Shown one piece after another: positions 9,475-17,759 of a stretch of DNA of 64,000 bases. The notes under the pieces were generated by a model. The model saw nothing but the letters and a program-made list of their open reading frames with translations. It searched no databases and had not been told where the DNA came from. The DNA is from Flavobacterium fluvii. GTDB taxonomy: Bacteria > Bacteroidota > Bacteroidia > Flavobacteriales > Flavobacteriaceae. Both the position numbers and the translations under genes were made by a program. The stretch is taken from NCBI RefSeq assembly GCF_900129545.1, contig NZ_FQWB01000007.1, positions 124,001-188,000 of the forward strand, in the 5' to 3' direction. The first letter of the stretch is position 1. The number at the start of each line of letters is the position of its first letter.

Positions 9475-10545
9475 CTATGGCAAGTCAAAATCAAAGTCCC
9501 AATCGGCTTCTTTTTTATACCACAATTTCCCTTGCAAAACAGCTAAAGGACAGTCAAAATTATTGGTATACAAGGCTCCCGTTCCAAGACCTTGCGGCAT
9601 CAAATTGTGTTGCAAAAAAGTCCATTGCGCGATGGCATTCAGTCCAATATTCGACTCCAAAGCCGAGGTAATCCACCAACCGATTTTGTACTTTTCGGCG
9701 AGTGAAATCCACTCTTTCGTGCCTCGAAAACCACCTATAAAACTAGGCTTCAAAATGATGTATTGAGGCTTGATTTTTTGCAATAAAGCTTCTTTTTCCT
9801 CTAATGAAAATACACCTATCAGCTCTTCGTCCAAAGCAATGGGAATTGGAGTGATTTTACACAGCTCTGCCATACTGTCAGTGTTGTTTTTTTGGATAGG
9901 TTGCTCAATACTATGTAATTCAAAACCAGATAATTGATTTAACTTATCTAAAGCTAAAGATACATCAAAAGCACCATTGGCATCTACCCGGATTTCGACT
10001 TGTTCAGGAGTGAAATATTCCCGAATATAACGCAACAATTGCAGTTCTTGGTCGAAATCTATGGCGCCTATTTTGAGTTTGACACAACGAAAACCAGCCG
10101 CCAGTTTTTCCTCGATTTGTTCCTTCATAAACGACTCTTTTCCCATCCAAACCAAACCGTTTATTTCTATGCTTTTTTCGCCATTTGTGAAGTCTGAAGG
10201 GAAGAGCAAAAAAGAAGTTTCGCTGGCCAAAGATCGGAACGCCATTTCCACTCCAAACTGTATCGAAGGAAACTCCATTAAAGCTTCCCAAAGTTGGTTT
10301 TCACCCAAGTGAATATTGTCGCAAGTCCATCGTAATTTTTCTTCATAATCCGGTCGGTCGTCTGCGCTTAATCCTCTCAAGATGCCGCACTCGCCTATTC
10401 CTTTTTTACCGTCTTTTTCCAAAACGATAAACCAGGTTTCTTTCTCGGTCATAACGCCTCGCGACGTCCCCGAAGGTCGTTTGAAATCAAGAATGTATTT
10501 GTGGTAGGTTGCTTTCAAAATAAAGAAGTTGTAAATAGTTGTCAA
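9475..10545 (-). CDS. menC: o-Succinylbenzoate synthase
   Basis: A 356-residue enolase-superfamily enzyme that dehydrates SHCHC to o-succinylbenzoate in menaquinone synthesis. Catalytic features seen: KLKIG (the KxK motif, near residue 156), the metal ligands in VDANGAF (near 186), the Glu in IEQPIQ, the Asp in ALDEEL, and the second-side Lys in IILKPSF (near 263). The length is normal. menA, menB and menD lie further along on the same strand, which supports the assignment. It converges with the AI-2E gene. The upstream gap holds no obvious promoter consensus. Confidence 0.93.
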   Translation of the reverse strand: MTTIYNFFILKATYHKYILDFKRPSGTSRGVMTEKETWFIVLEKDGKKGIGECGILRGLSADDRPDYEEKLRWTCDNIHLGENQLWEALMEFPSIQFGVEMAFRSLASETSFLLFPSDFTNGEKSIEINGLVWMGKESFMKEQIEEKLAAGFRCVKLKIGAIDFDQELQLLRYIREYFTPEQVEIRVDANGAFDVSLALDKLNQLSGFELHSIEQPIQKNNTDSMAELCKITPIPIALDEELIGVFSLEEKEALLQKIKPQYIILKPSFIGGFRGTKEWISLAEKYKIGWWITSALESNIGLNAIAQWTFLQHNLMPQGLGTGALYTNNFDCPLAVLQGKLWYKKEADWDFDFDLP

Positions 10546-10701
10546 CTCAAAAATTAACTAAATTATTCCTCTTGATTGATTTGCTAAATCTATGTTTTCA
10601 ATGTTTGGGCGCAATGTGTGATTTATTGGTAATTGCACTTTATCAAAAGCAAGTGATTGAAATTTTCTAAATCCCGAATCTAATCCTACTTTTTTTGTAA
10701 A

Positions 10702-10899
10702 TTAATTAAAATTACTTTTTCTATTATCAAGATAATTTAACACATAGTTTTTTGCTGTATTATCATCTACAAAAATATTACAATTATCACATTTTTCAAT
10801 TTGATCAGTTCCGTCTTCTACTTTAGCTGAGCAATAAACTGTTGTTTCTATCCAACCTTTGTCTTCACAAGTATCACATTTGTATTTTGTCATTTTCAT
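10702..10899 (-). CDS. Small Cys-rich protein, probable zinc-binding
   Basis: A 65-residue protein with CDTCEDKGW near its start, a single Cys in the middle (VYCSAK) and CDNC near residue 38. This resembles the CxxC pairs of DnaJ-type zinc ribbons and would fit one Zn2+. The start used gives MKMTKYKCDTC. It begins 5 bp after the stop of the upstream 169-aa gene, so the two form a small operon. I do not recognise a named family. The pair sits between menC and a TPR gene and looks like an accessory insertion. Confidence 0.65.
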   Translation of the reverse strand: MKMTKYKCDTCEDKGWIETTVYCSAKVEDGTDQIEKCDNCNIFVDDNTAKNYVLNYLDNRKSNFN

Positions 10900-10904
10900 A
10901 AATA

Positions 10905-11414
10905 TTAGTACCCAATTAAAACAATTCCTTTCAGCGGAAGTTGTAATCTTCCATTAATATATAGAGTTTCTAAAAACGCAAAAATACTTTCAAAATCATC
11001 TGTTCCAGCGTAAGTATTTCTAACGGCTAATATCAAATATTCAACAGAAGGCATCATACAAGCTTGAAAAACATCTTTTAAAAATTGATTATTCCTATAC
11101 GCCCTTCCAGCTTCAACTTCTAAAACAATTTTCAAATCTTCACTAATCCCATCAGCATCAAAAAACTTATCTATTTTACTATTTAAACCAAAAAGCACAG
11201 GAACTCTAATTTTATCGTCCTTACTTTTACTTTTCTCAATAGTAAACCTTATAGACTCTAAATCAAGACGAACGATTTCTAAAACTTCATTACTACTATA
11301 ATTAAACTTATGAGAGTCAATTAAAATATGATTTTTCTCGAAGCACAAAATAGCTTCTCTAACTTGGTCAGTTATTCCAAAAGAACGCGGAAATAATTGG
11401 TATCTTAATTTCAT
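10905..11414 (-). CDS. Uncharacterised protein with restriction-endonuclease-like features
   Basis: A 169-residue cytosolic protein with no signal peptide or membrane segment. The central part reads VPVLFGLNSKIDKFFD, followed by KIVLEVEAGRAYRNNQF and then FQACMMPSVEYLILAVR. An acidic residue followed at a distance by ExE in a beta-strand, then a helix with Arg/Asn and a strand ending in AVR, is reminiscent of the PD-(D/E)XK nuclease fold as in BglII-like enzymes. The canonical Lys is not clear, so this is only a suggestion. It is followed 5 bp later by the Cys-rich small gene. A/T-rich flanks of 150-220 bp on each side suggest acquisition as a unit. Confidence 0.6.
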   Translation of the reverse strand: MKLRYQLFPRSFGITDQVREAILCFEKNHILIDSHKFNYSSNEVLEIVRLDLESIRFTIEKSKSKDDKIRVPVLFGLNSKIDKFFDADGISEDLKIVLEVEAGRAYRNNQFLKDVFQACMMPSVEYLILAVRNTYAGTDDFESIFAFLETLYINGRLQLPLKGIVLIGY

Positions 11415-11633
11415 ATTATTCAGTAATTTTTACATTAGGATTTTGGAACAATATTAATAAATCTTTAGAAAATCATTATTTACATTGATTTCAAAATTTT
11501 TCATTAAAATTTGGTTTGGAATTCTTGCCATAAAACAACAAAATTAAAAACAAAAAATCTATTTGTAATGTTCTATCATTAGAATAAATAATTTCAACAA
11601 TTATAAATCAAAAAAACTCAACTATATCAACTC

Positions 11634-12842
11634 CTAATCCTCAAACAACCTCAAAACCCTGTCAAAATCGCCACTTGGCAATCCTGCCGTTTTGAAGGTT
11701 TCGAAATCCTGTTTTACTTTCTGTGTCCAACTGATGCTGTCGTTCACGTTTTGGGATTGGTATTTTTTGTAAATGGGTTTGGCTGACCTGAAATCCTTGT
11801 TCAACAAATAAGCATGTGCCAGATTCAATTGTATCAACAATTCCGAATCGTCGAGCTTCTCGCCTTCCTTGAGAAATTTGATTGCTTTTGCATATTGTTT
11901 GGTCAAGATGTAGGCCTTTCCCAAATTGTAATAATCATTGGCGGTCGGTTTTCCGTTAACCACAATAATACTTAATTTATCAATTGCTTCGCCGTATTTG
12001 CCTTGTTTTGCCAAATCCGCTGCTTGGTTGCGCAAATCCAAATAAATCTTTTCAGAAGCACCTATTTCGTTGAAACAAGCATTTCCGTAATCTTTGTAGG
12101 CTTTCGATTTTTCTATTGGCAGCAATTTTTGGAATTCCTGGAACTTGTATTCGTTTTGTATTTTATTCAACACGCAAACATAGAAGTCGTCGGAATTGAT
12201 GATTTTCTTGGCCAAATCGGATGTTTTGCATTGGTTGATGATGAGCTTTCGGTTTTCCAAAGTCCAGCCACTACTGAGCCTGTAGTTAACCCAAGGCACG
12301 ACTTCGAGAACTATTTTTTGTTTCATCACCCAATTTTTGCTTTCGAAACCAAACCACATCGCATTGGAATTCGGCAACAAACACAAGGATTTATCTATCG
12401 AAAGACGCTTGGCGTCCTTGCTCACGGCTTCTTCCTGTTCCAAACAGGCATTGTCTGTGTCGCCACTTTTTTTATATTCGGCAGCAGCAGCAGCATTCGA
12501 AAAGATGGCGTACTTGCATTTGTCGTCTCCCGAGATTTTGGACATCAAAAAAACGGCACCAGCCGAGCCTTGACTGATTCCCGTTGGGTCGGGAATGGAT
12601 TTTAATATTGAAACCAAACTTCCGGCCATTTGTTGGTTTTCATCCAAAAGCGTGATCCTGAACACGACTTCGGTGGTTCCCACGGGCAAGTCTTCGGTTT
12701 TTATGACGATTCTTTCTCGTGCCGAAACAACGATTTCTTTCTTGAAAGCTCTTTCCTTGTCCCAATAACCATCTTTCTGGGCAAAAATGGAAGTGGATGA
12801 AATGCCAATGAATAGCACCAAAAATATTTTTTTAAAATTCAT
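11634..12842 (-). CDS. Secreted TPR protein
   Basis: A 402-residue protein with an N-terminal signal peptide (MNFKKIFLVLFIGISSTSIFAQ). An unrecognised beta-rich part covers residues ~25-230 and contains KDGYWDKERAFKKEIVVSARER. The C-terminal ~150 residues carry tetratricopeptide repeats (YGEAIDKLS..., NDYYNLGKAYILTKQYAKAI, LLIQLNLAHAYLLNKDFRSA). Probably periplasmic or outer-membrane associated and a protein-interaction platform. No partner is apparent, since the next gene downstream on the strand is the accessory 169-aa gene 220 bp away. Function unknown. Confidence 0.8.
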   Translation of the reverse strand: MNFKKIFLVLFIGISSTSIFAQKDGYWDKERAFKKEIVVSARERIVIKTEDLPVGTTEVVFRITLLDENQQMAGSLVSILKSIPDPTGISQGSAGAVFLMSKISGDDKCKYAIFSNAAAAAEYKKSGDTDNACLEQEEAVSKDAKRLSIDKSLCLLPNSNAMWFGFESKNWVMKQKIVLEVVPWVNYRLSSGWTLENRKLIINQCKTSDLAKKIINSDDFYVCVLNKIQNEYKFQEFQKLLPIEKSKAYKDYGNACFNEIGASEKIYLDLRNQAADLAKQGKYGEAIDKLSIIVVNGKPTANDYYNLGKAYILTKQYAKAIKFLKEGEKLDDSELLIQLNLAHAYLLNKDFRSAKPIYKKYQSQNVNDSISWTQKVKQDFETFKTAGLPSGDFDRVLRLFED

Positions 12843-12863
12843 TTTGTTAGGTATTGATGAGTA

Positions 12864-12972
12864 CTAGCCCTGATAGCAGTGGAAATCCTTTTTTCACGCT
12901 TTTTTGCGTGGAAAAAGATTGTAACGAATAGCAGGAAATAGCTCCTGAGATTGCCACGTTCCTCGCAATGAC
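12864..12972. repeat. Intergenic element with hairpin, probable dispersed flavobacterial repeat
   Basis: The sequence from TAGCCCTGATAGCAGTGGAA to the CTCGCAATGACA end contains a stem formed by TTTTTCACGC and GCGTGGAAAAA around 12890-12916. It resembles intergenic sequences that I recall recurring many times in Flavobacterium genomes, but no second copy is visible in this window, so the repeat status is from memory. It lies between the TPR gene start and the UPF0173 gene stop and could act as a terminator for neither gene in an obvious way. Confidence 0.4.
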
Positions 12973-12973
12973 A

Positions 12974-13651
12974 TTACAATTCGATGCTTTCGCCAATTTT
13001 AAGCAGCATCAAATCTTTTCCTTTGTCGAAAAACTTGCGGATGGATTCTTCGTGATTAATGACGATGTAGCCAAAAGTATCGTAATGAACGCCCAATATC
13101 TTGTCGCATTCGACAAAATCCGAAGCCACGATGGCATCTTCGACATCCATCGTGAAATTGCCTCCAATGGACAGGATGGCCAAATCGAGTTTGGTTCGCA
13201 TCGGGATGAGTTTCATGTCCATCGTCAGGGCGGTGTCGCCGGAAATGTAGATATTTTTATGTTCGCCCTCGATGACAAAACCACCGGGATTGCCGCCGTA
13301 ACTTCCATCGGGAAAGGAACTGGAATGCACCGCGTTAACGTATTTTACTTTTCCGAAATCAAAATCCCAACTTCCACCATGGTTCAACGGATGGTATTCG
13401 AAGCCTTTATTACCGTAATGTGTGGCCACTTCAAAATTGGACACGATAATCGCCTTTGTCCTGCCGGCAATGTATTCGACATCGGCAACATGGTCGCCAT
13501 GGGCGTGGGTCAGCAGAATATAATCAGCTTCCAATTCATTGATATTGATGTGCGAAGCGTTTGGATTGGCAGAAATATATGGATCGACCAAAATACGCTT
13601 GCCACCCACTTCAATTCCCAAAGAGGAATGTCCGTAAAATGTTATTTTCAT
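12974..13651 (-). CDS. Metal-dependent hydrolase, MBL fold (UPF0173 family)
   Basis: A 225-residue metallo-beta-lactamase-fold protein of the UPF0173/YtkL type. Metal-binding motifs: THAHGDHVAD (HxHxDH, near residue 48), AVHSSSF (near 109), SGDTAL (near 138) and a C-terminal GVHYDTFG (near 196). The start MKITFYGHSSLGIE is the family's typical N-terminus. The enzyme class is a Zn-dependent hydrolase of unknown substrate. It lies 25 bp after menA on the same strand, and such a gene beside menA is a common arrangement in flavobacteria, although a direct role in menaquinone synthesis is not shown. Confidence 0.9.
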   Translation of the reverse strand: MKITFYGHSSLGIEVGGKRILVDPYISANPNASHININELEADYILLTHAHGDHVADVEYIAGRTKAIIVSNFEVATHYGNKGFEYHPLNHGGSWDFDFGKVKYVNAVHSSSFPDGSYGGNPGGFVIEGEHKNIYISGDTALTMDMKLIPMRTKLDLAILSIGGNFTMDVEDAIVASDFVECDKILGVHYDTFGYIVINHEESIRKFFDKGKDLMLLKIGESIEL

Positions 13652-13676
13652 TTTAACATAAATTAAAAGTTAGGTT

Positions 13677-14636
13677 TTATCTACCTCCAAAAAGGAGATT
13701 TACTATAACATCTTGAATAAGCGAAACCATGCACAAAGCCAATAGTATTGAAAGTGCAAAAGTGCTTAACGCCAGTTTTTTTAATTCTGGATCTAATGCT
13801 CTTGGCTCTTGGTTTTTAGAAACAGTAATTAAATGTTTGGTTAAAGGGATGTAAGCCAATACAAACAAGTATTGATCCAGACGATATTCGCTCAAAACAG
13901 CAAAAATCAACACTGAAATCATTGCAGAAACAATCAAAAAGTAATGGTATTTTTTGGCTTTGGCTCCGCCAATTTTAACCACGATGGTGTTTTTGTTCGA
14001 CTTCTTGTCGGAAGCTTCGTCCCTCATATTGTTCAGGTTCAAAACCCCAACGCTCAATAATCCGATGGCGGTTGCAGGTAAAATCAACAGCAATTCCACT
14101 TCTTTGGAATATAAAAAATTGACTCCAAGCGTGCTTACCAATCCGAAGAACACAAAGACAAACAAGTCGCCAAAACCCCTGTATCCATAAGCCGTATTCC
14201 CCACCGTGTAACGAATTGCCGAAGCAATGGCCAGGATTCCCAAGACCAAGAAAAATATGGAATAGCCAATATTGGTATCACTAAAGGCAAAATAAATCAA
14301 CAACATTGCGGAAATCAAAGTCAATCCGGAAGTCAGGATAATGGCCCTCTTCATGGCTGCAGGAGAGATCACCCCGCTTTGAATGGCGCGTTGCGGCCCC
14401 ACTCTATCGGCATTGTCGGTTCCTTTCATTCCATCGCCATAATCATTGGCAAAATTGGACAATATTTGCAATCCGAGGGTGGTCAACATAGCCAGGGCAA
14501 ATATTCTCCAACTGAAAACATCCGTCGGCGTTTCAATATCCTCGGTAGGTCTAAGTGCGTACATACTTCCCACAATTATTCCAGATACCGACAAGGGCAA
14601 GGTTCTTAATCGTGCGGCTTCAATCCAATGTTTCAT
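13677..14636 (-). CDS. menA: 1,4-Dihydroxy-2-naphthoate polyprenyltransferase
   Basis: A 319-residue UbiA-superfamily membrane enzyme that attaches the polyprenyl chain to DHNA in menaquinone synthesis. It begins MKHWIEAARLRTLPLSVSGI, the family N-terminus. The prenyl-diphosphate/Mg2+ motif is NFANDYGDGMKGTD (NDxxD, near residue 62) and the second Asp-rich site is NNMRDEASDKKSNK (near 207). Eight to nine hydrophobic segments. Transcribed toward the UPF0173 hydrolase; menB lies 128 bp upstream on the same strand. Confidence 0.93.
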   Translation of the reverse strand: MKHWIEAARLRTLPLSVSGIIVGSMYALRPTEDIETPTDVFSWRIFALAMLTTLGLQILSNFANDYGDGMKGTDNADRVGPQRAIQSGVISPAAMKRAIILTSGLTLISAMLLIYFAFSDTNIGYSIFFLVLGILAIASAIRYTVGNTAYGYRGFGDLFVFVFFGLVSTLGVNFLYSKEVELLLILPATAIGLLSVGVLNLNNMRDEASDKKSNKNTIVVKIGGAKAKKYHYFLIVSAMISVLIFAVLSEYRLDQYLFVLAYIPLTKHLITVSKNQEPRALDPELKKLALSTFALSILLALCMVSLIQDVIVNLLFGGR

Positions 14637-14660
14637 TTTATGTTTCTATATAAGGCCTTT

Positions 14661-14689
14661 TTTTGCCACGAAGGCGCGAAGGCGCAAAG
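14661..14689. repeat. Short intergenic repeat with tandem CGAAGGCG units
   Basis: TTTTGCCACGAAGGCGCGAAGGCGCAAAG holds the 8-mer CGAAGGCG twice in tandem. This resembles a short intergenic motif I remember as widespread in flavobacterial genomes. It lies between menB and menA. Confidence 0.4.
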
Positions 14690-14763
14690 TTTTTATTAAT
14701 ATTGTTTTTTAAACTATTTTATTGCTCAAACTGAACACTAAAAACTGAAAACTGCCTACTATT

Positions 14764-15594
14764 TTACGGTAACCATTTTTTTTCGAAATTCGGTTTTCTT
14801 TTTTCAAGGAAAGCATTTCTGCCTTCTTTGGCTTCTTCAGTCATATAGGCTAATCTTGTAGCTTCTCCGGCAAAAACTTGTTGTCCCACCATTCCGTCAT
14901 CGGTGAGATTCATAGCGAATTTCAACATTTTGATGGATGTTGGCGATTTTTGCAAAATTTCCTGTGCCCATTCATAAGCGGTATCTTCCAACTCGGCGTG
15001 GGGAATCACGGCATTGACCATTCCCATTTCAAAAGCTTCTTGGGCAGAATAATTTCTTCCAAGAAAGAAAATCTCGCGGGCTTTTTTCTGTCCCACCATT
15101 TTGGCCAAATAAGCTGAACCATAGCCTCCGTCAAAACTGGTCACGTCGGCATCGGTTTGTTTGAAAATGGCGTGTTCCTTGCTGGCCAATGTCATGTCGC
15201 AAACTACGTGCAGGCTGTGTCCACCACCAACGGCCCATCCCGGAACCACGGCAATGACCACTTTTGGCATAAAGCGTATTAATCGTTGCACTTCCAGAAT
15301 ATTCAAACGATGTTGTCCATCATCGCCCACATAACCTTGATGACCACGGGCATTTTGATCGCCTCCACTACAAAAAGAATAAATTCCATCTTTGCTGGAA
15401 GGACCTTCTGCTGAAAGCAAAACCACTCCTATCGATATGTCTTCTTGTGCATCGTAAAAAGCATTGTATAGTTCGGAAGTTGTTTTCGGACGGAAAGCAT
15501 TCCTCACATTAGGCCTGTTGAAAGCTATTCTGGCAACACCATTGCACTTTTTATAGGTTATATCTTCGTATTCTTTTACGGTTATCCAATCCAT
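14764..15594 (-). CDS. menB: 1,4-Dihydroxy-2-naphthoyl-CoA synthase
   Basis: A 276-residue crotonase-fold enzyme that closes the second ring in menaquinone synthesis, converting o-succinylbenzoyl-CoA to DHNA-CoA. Features seen: GVARIAFNRPNVRNAFRPKT near residue 19, the oxyanion segment YSFCSGGDQNARG (near 76), VPGWAVGGGHSLHVVCDMT (near 117) and TDADVTSFDGGYGSAYLAK (near 147), which carries the catalytic Asp region. The length is typical. Upstream of menA on the same strand; menE is not in the window. Confidence 0.95.
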   Translation of the reverse strand: MDWITVKEYEDITYKKCNGVARIAFNRPNVRNAFRPKTTSELYNAFYDAQEDISIGVVLLSAEGPSSKDGIYSFCSGGDQNARGHQGYVGDDGQHRLNILEVQRLIRFMPKVVIAVVPGWAVGGGHSLHVVCDMTLASKEHAIFKQTDADVTSFDGGYGSAYLAKMVGQKKAREIFFLGRNYSAQEAFEMGMVNAVIPHAELEDTAYEWAQEILQKSPTSIKMLKFAMNLTDDGMVGQQVFAGEATRLAYMTEEAKEGRNAFLEKRKPNFEKKWLP

Positions 15595-15715
15595 TCTATT
15601 CGTTTTAAATTACTAGCGTAAAAATAGACCATTTTTTACATTTTCCCATTAAAACCGAAATTAAATCAGTAGTTGTTTTTTTCAACAAATGTTTCCATAA
15701 ATATATATATATCCC

Positions 15716-15723
15716 TACATTTG
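15716..15723 (+). promoter_or_regulatory. Candidate -7 element for the DUF3943 gene
   Basis: TACATTTG matches the Bacteroidota -7 consensus TAnnTTTG and lies about 115 bp before the ATG at 15839. The expected upstream TTTG at 19 bp is not clear, so this is a partial match. Confidence 0.4.
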
Positions 15724-15838
15724 CCTCCAACTATTTAAAAAAACCAATATATTGAAATTTATCACTAGTGGTTTTTACCCTTAATTATAAATGTATTCTC
15801 CATTACAAAAATGTAGTTTTAAATTTCAACTAAAAGTT

Positions 15839-16696
15839 ATGATTAGAACAAATACTTTTCTTTGCTCCTTTTTAATACTGATTATTTCCACCGCTTCGTT
15901 TGCACAACAAACCAAAAGCAATATTTCAGAACCTCTAATTACCCCAATAATTGCCGACAGTACTTCGACAGTGGGCACCATCACTATTGAAGGTTTTATC
16001 GAGGACACGGTTAAAATAACAATCGACCCTGCTGTACCGATCCAAAAAAAAGATTCTCTTGTTTATCCACCCCCATATAAAGATTATACCCGATTAGCCT
16101 ACAACTCCAGCATTTATGTAGGAGCAACCATAGTTGCTTTTGGAGTGCTTTGGGCTATGCCTGAAAGTACCACTAATTGGGACAAAGAGGAGATGAAAGA
16201 GAAAGGTATTTTCTGGAAATGGAAAGAAAACGTAAAAGCGGGTCCCGTTTGGGATGAAGACAATTGGGTATTAAACTATATCACACATCCTTATTGTGGT
16301 GCAGTTTATTATATGACCGCCAGAAGTAGCGGCTTTACTATTTTGGAATCTTTTGGTTATTCGGCCATTATGTCCACTTTCTTTTGGGAATACGGTATCG
16401 AAGCTTTTGCGGAAATACCCTCAATTCAAGACCTTATCGTGACTCCAGTTATAGGCTCCGTAATGGGTGAAGGTTTCTTTTATGCCAAAAAATCCATTAT
16501 TAAACACGACAAAAAAGTATTGAAATCAAGGTTTTTAGGAATAACGTCCCTGTTTTTGATAGATCCTTTCAACACTATTTTGGATGGATTCGGTTATCAA
16601 TCAAAGGTCAAAACCCAAATGAATATTACTCCCGTTGGGTTTGATAGCAGTGCCAATAAAACAATTTGGGGTGTAAATTTCTCTGCTAGCTTTTAA
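15839..16696 (+). CDS. DUF3943-type outer-membrane/periplasmic protein
   Basis: A 285-residue secreted protein from this start, which places a good signal peptide at the N-terminus (MIRTNTFLCSFLILIISTAS...FAQQ). The earlier ATG at 15791 would add 16 residues before the signal and is unlikely. The middle contains NWVLNYITHPYCGAVYYM and FFWEYGIEAFAEIPSIQDLI, the hallmark segments of DUF3943 proteins, with hydrophobic stretches. The role is unknown. It is a single gene with a promoter-like -7 element upstream and a strong bidirectional terminator downstream. Confidence 0.75.
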   Translation: MIRTNTFLCSFLILIISTASFAQQTKSNISEPLITPIIADSTSTVGTITIEGFIEDTVKITIDPAVPIQKKDSLVYPPPYKDYTRLAYNSSIYVGATIVAFGVLWAMPESTTNWDKEEMKEKGIFWKWKENVKAGPVWDEDNWVLNYITHPYCGAVYYMTARSSGFTILESFGYSAIMSTFFWEYGIEAFAEIPSIQDLIVTPVIGSVMGEGFFYAKKSIIKHDKKVLKSRFLGITSLFLIDPFNTILDGFGYQSKVKTQMNITPVGFDSSANKTIWGVNFSASF

Positions 16697-16715
16697 ATAT
16701 CATTTAAAACTATTT

Positions 16716-16773
16716 ACCGCAAATTCGCAAATTATTTATTATTTCTGATAAATAAAATTTGCGAATTTGCGGT
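16716..16773. terminator. Bidirectional intrinsic terminator between convergent genes
   Basis: The long inverted repeat ACCGCAAATTCGCAAATT / AAATTTGCGAATTTGCGGT forms an almost perfect stem of about 18 bp, followed by T-rich sequence on both strands. It separates the DUF3943 gene (+) from the S1 protein gene (-). Confidence 0.75.
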
Positions 16774-16790
16774 TTATTTTTGTTTCTATT

Positions 16791-17645
16791 TTACTCTTTA
16801 ACCAAATAGATTCCGTCTTCCTTGATCTCGATCAGTTTTTCTTTATACAAAGCTCCAATGGCTTTCTTGAAGGTTTTTTTGCTCATTTTCAAGACAGTCT
16901 TGATGTCTTCAGGATGGGAATTATCCGTCAATCGCAAAAAGCCACGACTTGCACGAAGCTCGTCCAGAATCTTGTCTGCATTGGGTTCGATGTTTTGATA
17001 GCCCTGAATTTGGAGGGCAACATCTATTTTATTGTCGGGACGAATAGTTTTGATGTAGCCTCGCAATCTATCTCCCGTTCGAATGGAATCGTCATAGACT
17101 TCATCTTTGTACAAAAGGCCTTTGTGTTGCTCGTTGATGATGACGTTGATTCCCAATTCAGTAATATGGGAAACAATCAAGTCCACTTCTTCTCCTTTTT
17201 CGACTGTTAGATGGTCGTTTTTCAAAAACTGGTTGGTTTTGCTGGATGCCACCAAACGCTTGGTTTTTTCGTCCATGTAAAGGTAAACCAAATAGCGTTT
17301 TCCTTTTTCCATTGGACGGGCTTGCTCTTTGAACGGAACCAGAATGTCTTTTTCCATTCCCCAATCCATAAAAGCCCCAACTTGATTGACATAATTCACG
17401 CGCAAAAGTGCAAATTCATTCAATAAAATATACGGTTCCAAGGTGGTGGCAACAGGGCGTTCTTCGTGGTCCAAATAAACAAAAACGATAATTTCTTCTC
17501 CTATTTCCCATTCGTTGGGAACATATTTATTGGGCAACAGTATGTCGTGAATTCCTTCGGGATCTTTTTCTGGATTTCCCAAAAACAATCCTACTTTGGT
17601 GTCACGTAATATGGTGAGCGTGTTGTATTTTCCTATTTCAATCAT
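16791..17645 (-). CDS. S1-like RNA-binding protein, CvfB family
   Basis: A 284-residue cytosolic protein. The start at 17645 (MIEIGKYNTLTILRDTKVGL) fits the family; a longer reading to 17753 adds 36 residues that do not resemble it. CvfB proteins contain three S1/OB domains and a C-terminal winged helix. Here the OB units are GLFLGNPEKDPEGIHDILLP, then ALLRVNYVNQVGAFMDWGM..KDILVP and VDLIVSHITELGINVIINEQ. The end (LRLTDNSHPEDIKTVLKMSK...) is the winged helix. It probably binds RNA or ribosomes. It is 114 bp after cydB on the same strand. Confidence 0.85.
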   Translation of the reverse strand: MIEIGKYNTLTILRDTKVGLFLGNPEKDPEGIHDILLPNKYVPNEWEIGEEIIVFVYLDHEERPVATTLEPYILLNEFALLRVNYVNQVGAFMDWGMEKDILVPFKEQARPMEKGKRYLVYLYMDEKTKRLVASSKTNQFLKNDHLTVEKGEEVDLIVSHITELGINVIINEQHKGLLYKDEVYDDSIRTGDRLRGYIKTIRPDNKIDVALQIQGYQNIEPNADKILDELRASRGFLRLTDNSHPEDIKTVLKMSKKTFKKAIGALYKEKLIEIKEDGIYLVKE

Positions 17646-17759
17646 TTTCTTGTATTTTCTAAGGTGCAAAGGTACGAAGTTTGAAAATAGCAACCTCGGG
17701 AAAGATTTATTTTGGTCAATATCTACTTTCGTTTCATCATTGTTACTTTCCAAACAAAT

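Noticed and set aside
12003..12605. 200-codon + strand frame inside the TPR gene
   Set aside because: Reverse shadow of the TPR protein; no domain of its own.
12968..13666. 232-codon + strand frame across the UPF0173 gene
   Set aside because: It is the reverse frame of a gene with clear metallo-beta-lactamase motifs.
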